Shown: positions 26,240-35,809, counted from the first letter of the stretch. The stretch is DNA of 64,000 nt from an uncultured Roseibium sp. (GCF_947499295.1 NZ_CANMNP010000002.1:372001-436000); one strand, 5' to 3'. The notes: generated by a model not told the origin, from the sequence alone. Made by a program: numbers and translations.

Positions 26240-26464
26240 TTAAGCTGCAGCACCAGCTCTTGCCGTCTGGAACGTCTCACCGCCCTTCGCAACAACGGAA
26301 CTGCTGTTTTCCGCGGCGTCGGCAAATTGGGCCAGCACATCAAGATCGACGGTATAGTGGTCCAGAAGGAATTGAGACAGAACGTCAATCGGGAGGTGCT
26401 GATAGCCCTCAATGGCTGACATCAGAGCTTCTAAAGTGTCCAGCCGTTCACGCAGCTTGATCAT
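26240..26464 (-). CDS. Conserved-looking small hypothetical protein
   Basis: 74 residues, mostly helical and acidic (MIKLRERLDTLEALMSAIEG, then LPIDVLSQFLLDHYTVDLDV). No membrane segment or signal peptide. Codon use looks like that of a real gene and the frame has an ATG start with a weak purine-rich site. It converges with the receiver gene, 35 bases away. I do not recognise the family. Confidence 0.6.
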   Translation of the reverse strand: MIKLRERLDTLEALMSAIEGYQHLPIDVLSQFLLDHYTVDLDVLAQFADAAENSSSVVAKGGETFQTARAGAAA

Positions 26465-26663
26465 GATTTCTCGCTAAGGTGATTTTCATACACACTGGAG
26501 ATTTATGGTTAATAGTACGTAAAATTGGTCGGTGCAAGTGAACGTCTGGTTGTGCTTGGTGTAATCGGGAGCCGTCCACAATCTTTTGTGGTAATTCACT
26601 TAATTGCGCAGGAAAACTAGCAAGGGGCTTGCCGTTTTTGACGGTGAACAGGGAACTTCTTAC

Positions 26664-27113
26664 ATGGCGAAAGTTGTCTACATACTGAACGGACCGAATC
26701 TCAATCTTCTCGGCAAGCGCCAACCGGAGATATACGGCTCGCAGACGCTTGATGATGTTTGCCGGCTTTGCGAAACCATGGGTTCGCAAGTCGGGGTCGA
26801 AATCGTATTTCGCCAAAGCAATGCTGAACATGAACTCATTGACTGGATCCATGAGGCCCGTGAGAAGGCTGATGGCATTATCATCAACCCGGCCGCATAT
26901 TCACACACGTCAATTGCAATCCTTGATGCGCTCAACACGTTTGACGCACCTGTTGTCGAGGTGCATATCTCGAATATTCATAAACGTGAGGATTTTCGGC
27001 AACATTCCTACGTTTCGGAACGTGCGGAAGCTGTGTTGGCAGGGTGCGGCGTCGACGGATATCAGTTGGCCGTTCGACACATCGCGGGCCGCTTAAGTCA
27101 AAAGTCTGACTGA
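26664..27113 (+). CDS. aroQ: Type II 3-dehydroquinate dehydratase AroQ
   Basis: 149 residues from ATG 26664. Catalyses dehydration of 3-dehydroquinate to 3-dehydroshikimate in the shikimate pathway. The signature [19 protein letters not shown] near the N-terminus carries the catalytic Tyr and Arg of the lid loop. [17 protein letters not shown] and [20 protein letters not shown] carry the substrate-binding Asn and His residues. The usual cytosolic dodecamer family, full length. The frame runs upstream to 26604 but without family similarity. Confidence 0.95.
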   Translation: MAKVVYILNGPNLNLLGKRQPEIYGSQTLDDVCRLCETMGSQVGVEIVFRQSNAEHELIDWIHEAREKADGIIINPAAYSHTSIAILDALNTFDAPVVEVHISNIHKREDFRQHSYVSERAEAVLAGCGVDGYQLAVRHIAGRLSQKSD

Positions 27114-27154
27114 TCCATCTAGAATGTGAGATCTGACGGTTTAGGTCAGTACAA

Positions 27155-27868
27155 TCAGTAGCCTTTGCCACTGAAAAATTCGTTCCGTATGGTTTCGAGA
27201 ATGATCTTTATGTCGAGCAGAAGAGACTGGTGCTCGACATAATGAAGATCATGCTCCAGCCGCATGCGGGCCGGATATTCTTCGCGCGTTTCACCTCTGA
27301 AGCCGCTGATCTGCGCCAGTCCCGTAATTCCAGGAAGAATTTTATGGCGATCCATATATCTCGGATCAAATTCTTCGTACGGGACACCGGCGGCGAGCAT
27401 ACCGGGCACGTGCGGGCGAGGCCCCACGAGAGACATGTCGCCCCTAAGCACATTGATCAGTTGGGGTAACTCGTCGAAATTGCTTTTCCGCAGGAAGGAC
27501 CCAACAGGCGTCACTCGTGGGTCATTCTTAACGGTTTGCACGACACCGCTATCGTCGCACATTTTCTTGTACATGGTCCTGAACTTCAGAACCTCGAATG
27601 GTACGCCGTTCAAGCCATATCGCTGTTGCCTGAAAAAGACCGGGCCTCGACTTGTCAGTTTGATTGAAAGGGCAATCAGCACAAACAAAGGCATTAGCAA
27701 TACGAGTCCGATGCTGCCGGCGATAACGTCGAAAGATCGCTTCAGGAAGCGCGACGGAACCTTTCGCGCGGATCGGACCCGTTTCGGCTGCAGACCGGAA
27801 ATTCCGGGCAGCTTGATTGGTCCGCTGCGACGATCGTCAGCGTCATATGAGACAGTTTCGTTTGCCAA
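27155..27868 (-). CDS. Undecaprenyl-phosphate sugar phosphotransferase (ExoY/WbaP-like)
   Basis: 237 residues. Bacterial sugar transferase domain that loads the first hexose-1-phosphate (usually galactose or glucose) onto undecaprenyl phosphate to start exopolysaccharide synthesis. One N-proximal membrane segment (SFDVIAGSIGLVLLMPLFVLIAL), then RGPVFFRQQRYGLNG, the catalytic region, FDELPQLINVLRGDMSLVGPRP, and PGITGLAQISGFRG near the end. It lacks the long N-terminal membrane domain of WbaP, so the plan is like ExoY. The next gene on this strand is UDP-glucose dehydrogenase, consistent with polysaccharide synthesis. Confidence 0.88.
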   Translation of the reverse strand: MANETVSYDADDRRSGPIKLPGISGLQPKRVRSARKVPSRFLKRSFDVIAGSIGLVLLMPLFVLIALSIKLTSRGPVFFRQQRYGLNGVPFEVLKFRTMYKKMCDDSGVVQTVKNDPRVTPVGSFLRKSNFDELPQLINVLRGDMSLVGPRPHVPGMLAAGVPYEEFDPRYMDRHKILPGITGLAQISGFRGETREEYPARMRLEHDLHYVEHQSLLLDIKIILETIRNEFFSGKGY

Positions 27869-27964
27869 AATCCGTCAGCCTCACGCGGTCACGTGCATTC
27901 GAGGAACAACGGTTACATCGTACCTGTTGGGTCCTGTGCGCGCCACGATATCGTAAACAATTGG

Positions 27965-27996
27965 TTAACAGAACTCGTAAAAGTTCTTGCTGTTAA
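27965..27996. promoter_or_regulatory. Imperfect inverted repeat upstream of the sugar transferase
   Basis: TTAACAGAACT (27965-27975) and AGTTCTTGCTGTTAA (27982-27996) are inverted copies with a 4-base insertion in the right arm. It lies about 97 bases upstream of the sugar transferase start in an AT-rich region. Could be an operator; weak evidence. Confidence 0.3.
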
Positions 27997-28141
27997 GGAT
28001 TTGGTTACCACGCAGAAATTGATCGCGCAATAATCCAAAGTTAAATGTGATGTGAAATTTTGGTAACGTTTTCAAAGGTGTGAGTCAGAGTGCTTGCAAC
28101 CTGTCTACAACCATTCTGAATACTGTCACCGTCAATACAAC

Positions 28142-29449
28142 TTAGTAGCTTCTACCAATACTTGTGTATTCGAAGCCACGACTACCCATGTAGTCAGAGG
28201 TGTAAATGTTGCGTAGGTCCACCACTTTCGGCTCATTCAGCAGAGTTTTCATGCGTTCCAGATCCAGTGCCCGGAATTGATCCCACTCAGTGACTATGAC
28301 AACAGCGTCCGCGTTTTCGATCGCGTGATAGGGCCCATCGCAGAACAACACGCCCGTCATGAGCTTCTCTGCTTCTTCCATACTTGCGGGATCAAAGGCG
28401 CGGATATTGGCACCAGCCTCTTGCAGTTTCGCAACAATGTCGAGGCTGGGCGCTTCACGCATGTCGTCGGTGTTCGGCTTGAAAGCCAGTCCGAGGAGGG
28501 CAATGGTCTTTCCATTGACATCTCCGCCTAGGAAATCGATGACCTTGTCAGCCATCTTCTTCTTTCTGGCTGAATTCACCTCGATCACGGAATCGACCAC
28601 TTTCAGGTCGGACTGGACGTCTGCGGCGATCTTCGACAGAGCAAGTGTGTCCTTGGGGAAACAGGAACCGCCGTATCCCGGGCCAGCATGCAGAAACTTT
28701 GACCCGATACGGTTATCAAGTCCGATGCCACGCGACACTTCCTGAACATTGGCACCGACCTTCTCGCAAAGGTCTGCAATCTCGTTGATAAAGGTGATCT
28801 TGACGGCGAGAAATGCGTTGGCGGCATATTTGATCAATTCGGACGTGCGTCTGCGCGTGACAATGATCGGTGTTTCGTTGAGATAGAGCGGGCGGTAAAG
28901 CTCACGCATGACTTCCACGGCCTGCTCGCTGTCGGTTCCCACGACAACGCGATCAGGACGTTTGAAGTCATTGATTGCGGCGCCTTCGCGCAGAAACTCC
29001 GGGTTCGAAACCACCGCGAAATCGGCATCGGGGTTGGTTCGCCGAATAATGGCTTCAACTTCATCTCCCGTTCCGACCGGGACGGTGGACTTGGTGACGA
29101 TAACGGTGAAGCCTTCGATCAGGGCCGCGATTTCCTCAGCTGCGGCATAGACATAGGTTAGGTCCGCATGACCATCACCGCGCCGGGTTGGTGTGCCGAC
29201 GGCAATAAAGACCGCGTCCGCCTGTCTGATTGCTTCCTCAGGAGCAGTCGTGAAAAAAAGCCGTTCTTCAGAAACGTTCTTTGCGACAAGATCCTGAAGG
29301 CCCGGCTCGTAGATTGGAATCTCGCCGTTGTTCAACGCGTCGATTTTGGAAGTGTCCTTGTCAATGCACGTAACAACGTGACCGAAATCGGCAAAACAAG
29401 TTCCGGACACCAGACCGACATAGCCGGTTCCAATCATTGCAACGCGCAT
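28142..29449 (-). CDS. ugd: UDP-glucose 6-dehydrogenase
   Basis: 435 residues, full length for the family. Oxidises UDP-glucose to UDP-glucuronate with two NAD+. The Rossmann start MRVAMIGTGYVGLVSGTCFA binds NAD. The central helix region has TSELIKYAANAFLAVKITF; the catalytic Cys lies in GPGYGGSCFPKDTLAL. The C-terminal UDP-binding domain shows LGLAFKPNTDDMREAPS. Supplies uronic acid donors for polysaccharide. 273 bases separate it from the sugar transferase gene, so the two may have separate promoters. Confidence 0.95.
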   Translation of the reverse strand: MRVAMIGTGYVGLVSGTCFADFGHVVTCIDKDTSKIDALNNGEIPIYEPGLQDLVAKNVSEERLFFTTAPEEAIRQADAVFIAVGTPTRRGDGHADLTYVYAAAEEIAALIEGFTVIVTKSTVPVGTGDEVEAIIRRTNPDADFAVVSNPEFLREGAAINDFKRPDRVVVGTDSEQAVEVMRELYRPLYLNETPIIVTRRRTSELIKYAANAFLAVKITFINEIADLCEKVGANVQEVSRGIGLDNRIGSKFLHAGPGYGGSCFPKDTLALSKIAADVQSDLKVVDSVIEVNSARKKKMADKVIDFLGGDVNGKTIALLGLAFKPNTDDMREAPSLDIVAKLQEAGANIRAFDPASMEEAEKLMTGVLFCDGPYHAIENADAVVIVTEWDQFRALDLERMKTLLNEPKVVDLRNIYTSDYMGSRGFEYTSIGRSY

Positions 29450-29620
29450 TGTTCATTCCCGCATTTGGATGCTTCTCGGCGAACGCCAATCATCGTAAGT
29501 TGCGCACCGATTACATCCTGTAGCCGGAAAAGGCCAGACCTGAATGGGCCAACGGTCAATTTGCCCTGGTGTTTCGCTGAGGTGGCTTTGCGATTGACCG
29601 GTTAGCCTGCTTTCAAAATC

Positions 29621-30316
29621 TCAGACCGTAAGAAAGCGTCTAACCTCCGCCTCACAGAGATCAGCGCCAGTCCCGGAAAGAACGATTTCGCCCCGGTCCA
29701 TTACGGAATAGTCATCCGCCAGATCGCGTGCGAATTCAAAATACTGTTCGACCAGCACGATGGCCATGGTGCCTTGATCCCGCAACCAGGAAATTGCCCG
29801 TCCGATATCCTTGATGATTGACGGTTGAATGCCTTCGGTTGGCTCGTCCAGAACCAGAAGCCTTGGTCGGGTTACGAGTGCACGGGCAATGGCGAGCTGC
29901 TGTTGCTGACCTCCAGAGAGATCTCCGCCGCGCCGGTTCAGCATGTCTTTCAGAACCGGAAACAGTTCGTAGATCGTCTCAGGGATGTTTCGATCCTGGC
30001 GTTTCACCGGCGCGTAGCCTGTCTCCAGATTCTCCTTTACCGAAAGGAGCGGGAAGATCTCGCGGCCTTGGGGTACAATCGCAATTCCGCTTTTCGCACG
30101 CGCGTGCGCAGGCAGTGTGGAAATGTCGGTTCCGTCCCACACGATCTTGCCCGAGCTTATGCCATGCTGGCCGGCAACCGCGCGCAAGGTCGAGGTCTTG
30201 CCGACACCATTGCGGCCCATCAGGCAGGTTACCTTGCCGATTTCAGCGTTGAGCGACACGCCCTTGAGAGCCTGAGCAGCGCCATAATGAAGATTGATTT
30301 TTTCAACTTGCAACAT
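29621..30316 (-). CDS. urtE: Urea ABC transporter ATP-binding protein UrtE
   Basis: 231 residues. ATPase of the branched-chain/urea ABC class: Walker A GRNGVGKTST, signature LSGGQQQQLAIARAL, Walker B LLVLDEPTEG followed by IQPSII, and the switch His replaced as in LivF-type proteins (VLVEQYFEFA). GIAIVPQGREIFPLLSVKENL is the LivF/UrtE Q-loop region. Pairs with UrtD to power urea import. Last gene of urtABCDE, 3 bases after urtD. Confidence 0.93.
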   Translation of the reverse strand: MLQVEKINLHYGAAQALKGVSLNAEIGKVTCLMGRNGVGKTSTLRAVAGQHGISSGKIVWDGTDISTLPAHARAKSGIAIVPQGREIFPLLSVKENLETGYAPVKRQDRNIPETIYELFPVLKDMLNRRGGDLSGGQQQQLAIARALVTRPRLLVLDEPTEGIQPSIIKDIGRAISWLRDQGTMAIVLVEQYFEFARDLADDYSVMDRGEIVLSGTGADLCEAEVRRFLTV

Positions 30317-30319
30317 GGT

Positions 30320-31066
30320 TCAACGGCCCAGATAGACTTCGACAACCCGCTCATCCGCGGATACATGATCAAGTGACCCTTCCGCCAGCACCGAGCCTTC
30401 GTGAAGTACGGTTACTTTGACATCCAGGGATCGCACGAAAACCATGTCGTGTTCGACGACCACAACGGAATGGTCCTTGGCGATATCTTTCAGCAGTTCT
30501 GCGGTTTCTGCGGTCTCTGCATCGGTCATTCCGGCAGCCGGCTCATCAACCAGCAGGAGTTTCGGGTCCTGAGCAAGCAACATGCCGATCTCGAGCCATT
30601 GTTTCTGTCCGTGACTTAAGTTGGCGGCCAGTTCATGGCGTTTTGACCCAAGCCGAATGAGATCCAGAAGGTGGTCGATGCGCTTCTTCTCGCTCTGGGC
30701 GATAACGTGAAACAGTGTTGAAAACGGACCGCGTGGAGCTTTGAGCGCGAGCTCAAGATTGTCCCAAACCGTGTGGCTTTCAAACACCGTTGGTTTTTGA
30801 AACTTGCGGCCGATCCCAAGTTCGGCAATCGATGCTTCGTCTTCACCCGTCAGGTCAATGGCACCGTTGAAAAAGACTTCTCCCGTGTCCGGGCGGGTTT
30901 TGCCTGTAATCACGTCCATCATGGTGGTCTTTCCGGCTCCATTCGGACCGATGATGGCGCGCATTTCTCCAGGGGCAATAATCAGTGACAGCTCATTGAG
31001 TGCCTTGAAGCCGTCAAAGGAAACGGAAACACCGTCGAGATAAAGGAGACTTGTTGCTCGGGCCAT
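30320..31066 (-). CDS. urtD: Urea ABC transporter ATP-binding protein UrtD
   Basis: 248 residues from ATG 31066, which has GGAGTAAG just upstream; the frame extends further into urtC but without ABC similarity. LivG-like ATPase: Walker A GPNGAGKTTM, GRKFQKPTVFESHTVWDNL at the Q-loop region (typical of UrtD), signature LSHGQKQWLEIGMLL, Walker B LLLVDEPAAGMTDAET, switch VVVEHDMVFV. Heterodimerises with UrtE. Confidence 0.93.
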   Translation of the reverse strand: MARATSLLYLDGVSVSFDGFKALNELSLIIAPGEMRAIIGPNGAGKTTMMDVITGKTRPDTGEVFFNGAIDLTGEDEASIAELGIGRKFQKPTVFESHTVWDNLELALKAPRGPFSTLFHVIAQSEKKRIDHLLDLIRLGSKRHELAANLSHGQKQWLEIGMLLAQDPKLLLVDEPAAGMTDAETAETAELLKDIAKDHSVVVVEHDMVFVRSLDVKVTVLHEGSVLAEGSLDHVSADERVVEVYLGR

Positions 31067-31070
31067 CGAC

Positions 31071-32315
31071 TTACTCCGCAGGCTGTGGTTTGGCAGCGCC
31101 GGATGTGCTTGACGCGGTGTTTTCGGCTCTTGGTGAGATATTTGCGGCTGCGCCCGGCGAATGGGCGGCAGGGCTCGGCGGTTGGTCGGAACCGGCTTCA
31201 TATCTGGCGGAAATCTTGCGTTGCCTCAATGCGGTCCAGCCGGAGCCAAGTGTGCCGATGATCCCCTTTGGCAGAAACAGCGTGACCACGACAAAAAGGC
31301 CACCAAGTGCAAACAGCCAAATGTCCGGCAGTGCCGCGGTGAACCAGGTCTTGGCAAAGTTGATCAATACTGCACCGAGAACCGCGCCCACCAGTGTTCC
31401 TCGTCCGCCAACGGCCACCCAGATCACCACCTCGATGGAATTTGCGGGCGCAAACTCGCCTGGATTGATGATACCGACCTGCGGCACGTAAAGTGCGCCG
31501 GCAATTCCGGCCATCATGGCGGAGAGGGTCCACACAAACAGTTTGTAATGTTCGACCCGGTAACCCAGAAACCGTGTTCGGCTTTCGGCGTCGCGAACAG
31601 CTACGAGAACCTTGCCGAGCTTGGACCGCGTGATCGAGCGGCAAATCAGGAAACACAGGACCAGCGCAATGCCCGAGGCTGCAAACAGGCCGGCGCGGGT
31701 CGTATCGGCTTGAATGTCGAAGCCGAGAATGTCTTTGAAGTCTGTCAGGCCATTGTTGCCGCCGAAGCCCATGTCATTCCGGAAAAAAGCGAGCAGGAGG
31801 GCGTAGGTAAGTGCCTGGGTAATGATGGAAAGGTAAACACCGGTGACACGCGAGCGGAACGCAAACCATCCGAACACGAAGGCGAGAGCGCCTGGTACCA
31901 GCAGCACCATCAACGCGGCGAACCAAAACATGTCGAAGCCATACCAGTACCAGGGCAGATGCTCCCAATTCAAAAACACCATGAAGTCGGGGAGAACCGG
32001 ATCGCCGTAAACGCCACGTGGACCGATCTGGCGCATGAGATACATGCCCATGGCATAACCACCGAGAGCGAAAAATGCCGCGTGACCGAGCGAGAGGATG
32101 CCGCAGTAACCCCAAACCAGATCAACTGCCAGGGCAAGCAAGGCATATGTCAGGTACTTGCCCATAAGCGTGACGGCATATGTCGGCACGTGGAAGGGCG
32201 ATGTCTCCGGAACCAGAAGGTTGCCAGCCGGAACGAGGACAATCGCAGCCCCTAGAATGGCCAGGAATATGCCGGCTTTTGCGTCCATCGCGCGGAAGAG
32301 AAAGGAAGACATCAT
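31071..32315 (-). CDS. urtC: Urea ABC transporter permease UrtC
   Basis: 414 residues, about ten membrane segments of the LivM type. DLVWGYCGILSLGHAAFFALGGYAMGMYL is the hallmark region (given here in its core). RDAESRTRFLGYRVEHYKLFVWTLS is the cytoplasmic coupling segment. The start overlaps the urtB stop as ATGA, indicating translational coupling. The last 40 residues are Ala/Pro-rich and probably disordered. Confidence 0.93.
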   Translation of the reverse strand: MMSSFLFRAMDAKAGIFLAILGAAIVLVPAGNLLVPETSPFHVPTYAVTLMGKYLTYALLALAVDLVWGYCGILSLGHAAFFALGGYAMGMYLMRQIGPRGVYGDPVLPDFMVFLNWEHLPWYWYGFDMFWFAALMVLLVPGALAFVFGWFAFRSRVTGVYLSIITQALTYALLLAFFRNDMGFGGNNGLTDFKDILGFDIQADTTRAGLFAASGIALVLCFLICRSITRSKLGKVLVAVRDAESRTRFLGYRVEHYKLFVWTLSAMMAGIAGALYVPQVGIINPGEFAPANSIEVVIWVAVGGRGTLVGAVLGAVLINFAKTWFTAALPDIWLFALGGLFVVVTLFLPKGIIGTLGSGWTALRQRKISARYEAGSDQPPSPAAHSPGAAANISPRAENTASSTSGAAKPQPAE

Positions 32316-33934
32316 GCTTCGACTGCCCGGCCCTTGAGGGCGAAGAGGCCTCTCGGACGCTTTTGAATAAAGAGAATGATGAAGACGAGCACGAAGATCT
32401 TGCCAAGCACTGCGCCGGCATAGGGCTCCAGAAACTTGTTGACGACCCCAAGCGTCATGGCGCCGACCAATGTGCCCCAGAGATTTCCGACCCCGCCGAA
32501 CACGACAACCATGAAACTGTCGATGATGTAGCCCTGACCGAGATTTGGAGAGACGTTGTCGATCTGGCTGAGGGCAACACCCGCTATCCCTGCGATGCCC
32601 GATCCGAGGCCGAAGGTCAGAGCGTCAATCCATGGGGTGCGAATGCCCATTGAGGCAGCCATGCGCCGGTTCTGGGTAACTGCACGCGTGTAGAGGCCAA
32701 AGGGCGTTTTTTTGAGAACCAGCATCAGTCCTGCAAAAACCAGCAAGGCAAAGACAATGATCCACATCCGGTTATAGGTGATTGTCATTTGCCCAAGCTC
32801 GAACGCTCCAGACATCCAGTCGGGATTGCCGACTTCCCTGTTGGTCGGTCCGAAGATCGAGCGCACGGCCTGTTGCAGGATCAGCGAAATGCCCCAGGTT
32901 GCGAGCAATGTTTCGAGCGGTCGACCATAGAGCCAGCGTATGACGCCGCGCTCGATCGCAATTCCGATCAAACCCGCAACGAGGAAGGCAAGTGGAAGTG
33001 CGATAAAGAGAGAGTATTCAAACAGACCTGGCATGGAGGTCCGGATCACGTCTTGAACCACAAAGGTGGTATAAGCGCCGATCATCACCATCTCGCCATG
33101 CGCCATGTTGATGACACCCATCACGCCGAACGTAATGGCAAGGCCGATTGCCGCCAGCAACAAAACCGATCCCAGAGACACGCCGTACCAAATGTTCTGG
33201 GCCGCATCCCAGGTGGCAATTGACTTTTCAATCTTTGTGATGGCTTCGCTTGCAGCGGAGCGGACCACGCCTTCTGACGAAGCCCTGACACTCAAAAGCA
33301 ACGAAAGTGCATCTCTGTTGCCCATGTCCGAAAGAGTGGCGACAGCGTCAAGTTTTTGCGTTTCATCGAGGTCTGAATTCAATACGGCTGCGGCACGCGC
33401 CTGCTCCATGACACGGCGCACGCCCTCGTCTTCTTCAGCAGCAAGCGCTACATCAAGTGCTTCGATACCCTCGGGATCCTTGGCCTTGAAAATCGCCACA
33501 GCCGCCAGCCGCCGTACGTTCGGGTCCGAAGCCATCAGCGTTAGGGAACCGAGTGCCGACCGGATCACACGGCGTAGCTTGTTGTTGACCTTGATTTTTT
33601 TGACTTCGCGTCTGCCGGCTTCTCCCGCTGCCTCGAGCGTTAGTGGGTCTTTCAGATTGTAGGAGTTGCCTTGCTTCTCAGCGATGAAGACTACACCGTC
33701 GGACTTGCGAAAGAAGAGATCGCCTTCGCTGAGTGCTTTCAGTGCCGGAGCCACAGCAGGATCGCCCGTTGCAGCCAGGGCGCCAATCTGCTGTTCCGTT
33801 TCGGCATATTTGCCTTTGGCAAGCTCGTTGATCAGCGGGCGGAGCGTTTCCGGCTCGGACTGGGCAACAGCAGGGCTCACAAAGATACCAAAAATGAGGC
33901 CCAGAATCAGGAAGAGGGATTTCAAGAAGGACAT
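32312..33934 (-). CDS. urtB: Urea ABC transporter permease UrtB
   Basis: 540 residues from ATG 33934 (MSFLKSLFLILGLIFGIFVS, a signal peptide ending near PAVAQ). Residues about 25-230 form the periplasmic helical N-terminal extension specific to UrtB. The LivH-like permease follows, with LAITFGVMGVINMAHGEMVM, ERGVIRWLYGRPLETLLATW and VVVFGGVGNLWGTLVGA. Forms the channel with UrtC. Overlaps urtC by four bases. Confidence 0.93.
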   Translation of the reverse strand: MSFLKSLFLILGLIFGIFVSPAVAQSEPETLRPLINELAKGKYAETEQQIGALAATGDPAVAPALKALSEGDLFFRKSDGVVFIAEKQGNSYNLKDPLTLEAAGEAGRREVKKIKVNNKLRRVIRSALGSLTLMASDPNVRRLAAVAIFKAKDPEGIEALDVALAAEEDEGVRRVMEQARAAAVLNSDLDETQKLDAVATLSDMGNRDALSLLLSVRASSEGVVRSAASEAITKIEKSIATWDAAQNIWYGVSLGSVLLLAAIGLAITFGVMGVINMAHGEMVMIGAYTTFVVQDVIRTSMPGLFEYSLFIALPLAFLVAGLIGIAIERGVIRWLYGRPLETLLATWGISLILQQAVRSIFGPTNREVGNPDWMSGAFELGQMTITYNRMWIIVFALLVFAGLMLVLKKTPFGLYTRAVTQNRRMAASMGIRTPWIDALTFGLGSGIAGIAGVALSQIDNVSPNLGQGYIIDSFMVVVFGGVGNLWGTLVGAMTLGVVNKFLEPYAGAVLGKIFVLVFIILFIQKRPRGLFALKGRAVEA

Positions 33935-34123
33935 GTGTCCACCGGCGTTGTGAGCTTGACGATGGCGGCCTCTCGTTAAAGAGCCGCTTGGTGGTGCCCG
34001 CAAGGCGGGAAACCGGTGCTTTTAGTGTCGGCCTGTTCGTCCAGACGAACGTGTTGGCTATCGACCAGGAGGAGGAGATCCTTCAAGGACATTTATCGTC
34101 CACCGTCACGAACCAAGCCATTC

Positions 34124-34151
34124 GGGACGGGCCAATTTGCTGGCCCGCCCC
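34124..34151. promoter_or_regulatory. Strong hairpin between urtA and urtB
   Basis: GGGACGGGCCA / TGGCCCGCCCC with a 6-base loop and one mismatched pair. No T-run on the urt strand, so it is more likely an mRNA-stabilising or attenuating hairpin that keeps urtA (binding protein) mRNA in excess over urtBCDE. It lies 16 bases after the urtA stop codon. Confidence 0.6.
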
Positions 34152-34167
34152 GGTTTTGGTTAATCCG

Positions 34168-35451
34168 TTAGGAACCGGAGCCGGTGCACTCGCCAGTGGC
34201 GGTGTTGAAGCTGCCGCATGACATCGGTGCGCGCCAGTCGGAAATCAGGTCCTTGGAGCCTTCCAGGTAATCGGACCATGCGTCGCCGACCACGAGGCCT
34301 GAGGTTTCCCAAACGGTTTCGAACTGACCGTCATCCTGGATTTCACCGATCAGGACTGGTTTGGTGATGTGGTGGTTCGGCATCATTGCGCTGTAACCGC
34401 CTGTCAGGTTCGGAACGGTCACACCGACGATGGAGTCGATCACGGCATCCGGATCGGTGGTGCCGGCCTTTTCAACGGCCTCGACCCACATGTTGAAGCC
34501 AATGAAGTGAGCTTCCATCGGGTCGTTTGTTACGCGTTCTTCGTCGCCGATATAGGCGTGCCAGGCGTCGATGAACTCGGCGTTGATGTCAGTGTCCGCG
34601 GACTGGAAATAGTTCCAGGCAGCCAGGTGGCCGACGAGCGGCTCCGTGTCGAGACCTGCAAGCTCTTCTTCACCCACCGAGAAAGCAACGACCGGGATGT
34701 CCTCAGCCTTGATGCCGGCATTCGCGAGTTCCTTGTAGAAGGGAACGTTGGCGTCACCGTTGATGGTTGAAACCACAGCAGTTTTCTTGCCGGCGGATCC
34801 AAAGGTCTTGATGTCGGAAACGATCGTCTGCCAATCGGAATGACCGAACGGCGTGTAGTTGATCATGATGTCTTCTTCAGCGACACCCTTCGACTTCAGG
34901 TAGGCTTCCAGGATCTTGTTGGTTGTCCGCGGGTAGACATAGTCTGTGCCGGCCAGGACCCAGCGCTCGACGCCTTCTTCATTCATCAGGTAGTCAACTG
35001 CCGGAATGGCCTGCTGGTTCGGTGCCGCACCGGTATAGAAGACGTTGCGCTGAGATTCTTCACCTTCGTACTGAACCGGATAGAAGAGCAGTGAATTCAG
35101 TTCTTCAAAGACCGGCAGCACGGATTTGCGCGAAACGGAAGTCCAGCATCCGAAGACAGCGTCAACGCCGTTGACTTCGATCAGTTCACGCGCTTTTTCC
35201 GCAAAGAGCGGCCAGTCGGACGCAGGGTCGACGACAACGGCTTCCAGTTTCTTGCCGAGAAGACCGCCCTTCTTGTTCTGCTCTTCGATGAGCATCAGCA
35301 TTGCGTCTTTGAGCGTCGTTTCCGAAATCGCCATCGTGCCGGACAAGGAGTGCAGGATGCCAACCTTGATGGTGTCTTCAGCAGCTGCGCCGCCGATCAT
35401 GGTGGAGGCCATCAGACCTGCCAATGCGAGTTTGGTAAAAGACTTTTTCAT
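34168..35451 (-). CDS. urtA: Urea ABC transporter substrate-binding protein UrtA
   Basis: 427 residues from ATG 35451 (MKKSFTKLALAGLMAS), a Sec signal peptide cleaved near GGAAAEDTIKVG. Mature protein of the LivK/AmiC type: IKVGILHSLSGTMAISE, FGCWTSVSRKSVLPVFE and YEGEESQRNVFYTGAAPNQQ are typical of UrtA, as are ETLRDAMLMLIEEQNKKGG-like helices near the start. Captures urea in the periplasm for UrtBCDE. First gene of the operon; its promoter region contains a perfect palindrome at 35561-35576. Confidence 0.94.
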   Translation of the reverse strand: MKKSFTKLALAGLMASTMIGGAAAEDTIKVGILHSLSGTMAISETTLKDAMLMLIEEQNKKGGLLGKKLEAVVVDPASDWPLFAEKARELIEVNGVDAVFGCWTSVSRKSVLPVFEELNSLLFYPVQYEGEESQRNVFYTGAAPNQQAIPAVDYLMNEEGVERWVLAGTDYVYPRTTNKILEAYLKSKGVAEEDIMINYTPFGHSDWQTIVSDIKTFGSAGKKTAVVSTINGDANVPFYKELANAGIKAEDIPVVAFSVGEEELAGLDTEPLVGHLAAWNYFQSADTDINAEFIDAWHAYIGDEERVTNDPMEAHFIGFNMWVEAVEKAGTTDPDAVIDSIVGVTVPNLTGGYSAMMPNHHITKPVLIGEIQDDGQFETVWETSGLVVGDAWSDYLEGSKDLISDWRAPMSCGSFNTATGECTGSGS

Positions 35452-35809
35452 GTGAGTTCCCCTTTTCGATGACGTCGCCGGTTCCCGGCCGGCGAATGGC
35501 GGCTGGAAGGACTGCCGCTGTCGGGGAAGGATCGTGCGCCGGAACTGTTGCGGCGCAACATACGTCAATTGACGTAAGTGGCGAAAACGGGGTTGCGCCA
35601 AAGCGTAAGCCAGTTCGGCACGAAAAATGCTGAGTGTTTTGGCTAACCAGAGTAACGGGGCGGAAAATCGGGCTGATGAAGACGGGTGTTTGCCGAAAAA
35701 GCAGGCAAATGATGATTTATGAGGCATTTCTTGGCTTCATGACGTCGCAAACGCACGCCAATTCTGAACTGAGGAAGCCGAAGATCACCTTGGCCGCGGG
35801 GCCAGCCAA
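35452..35809. other. Divergent promoter region between urtA and the permease-kinase gene
   Basis: 358 bases with no gene. Contains the perfect palindrome at 35561-35576, and two copies of ATGACGTCGC (35469-35478 and 35739-35748) that share its TGACGT core. Presumably the regulated promoters of both divergent units. Confidence 0.6.
35561..35576. promoter_or_regulatory. Perfect 16-bp palindrome in the urtA promoter region
   Basis: TACGTCAATTGACGTA is fully self-complementary and lies 110 bases upstream of urtA. A candidate operator for the LuxR-type response regulator at 39189-40103. Inferred from position and symmetry only. Confidence 0.55.

Noticed and set aside
31161-32255. 364-residue plus-strand frame opposite urtC
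   Set aside because: Hydrophilic antisense shadow of a membrane protein gene.
34124-34151. True terminator between urtA and urtB
   Set aside because: No T-run on the urt strand after the stem; more likely an mRNA stability or attenuation hairpin.
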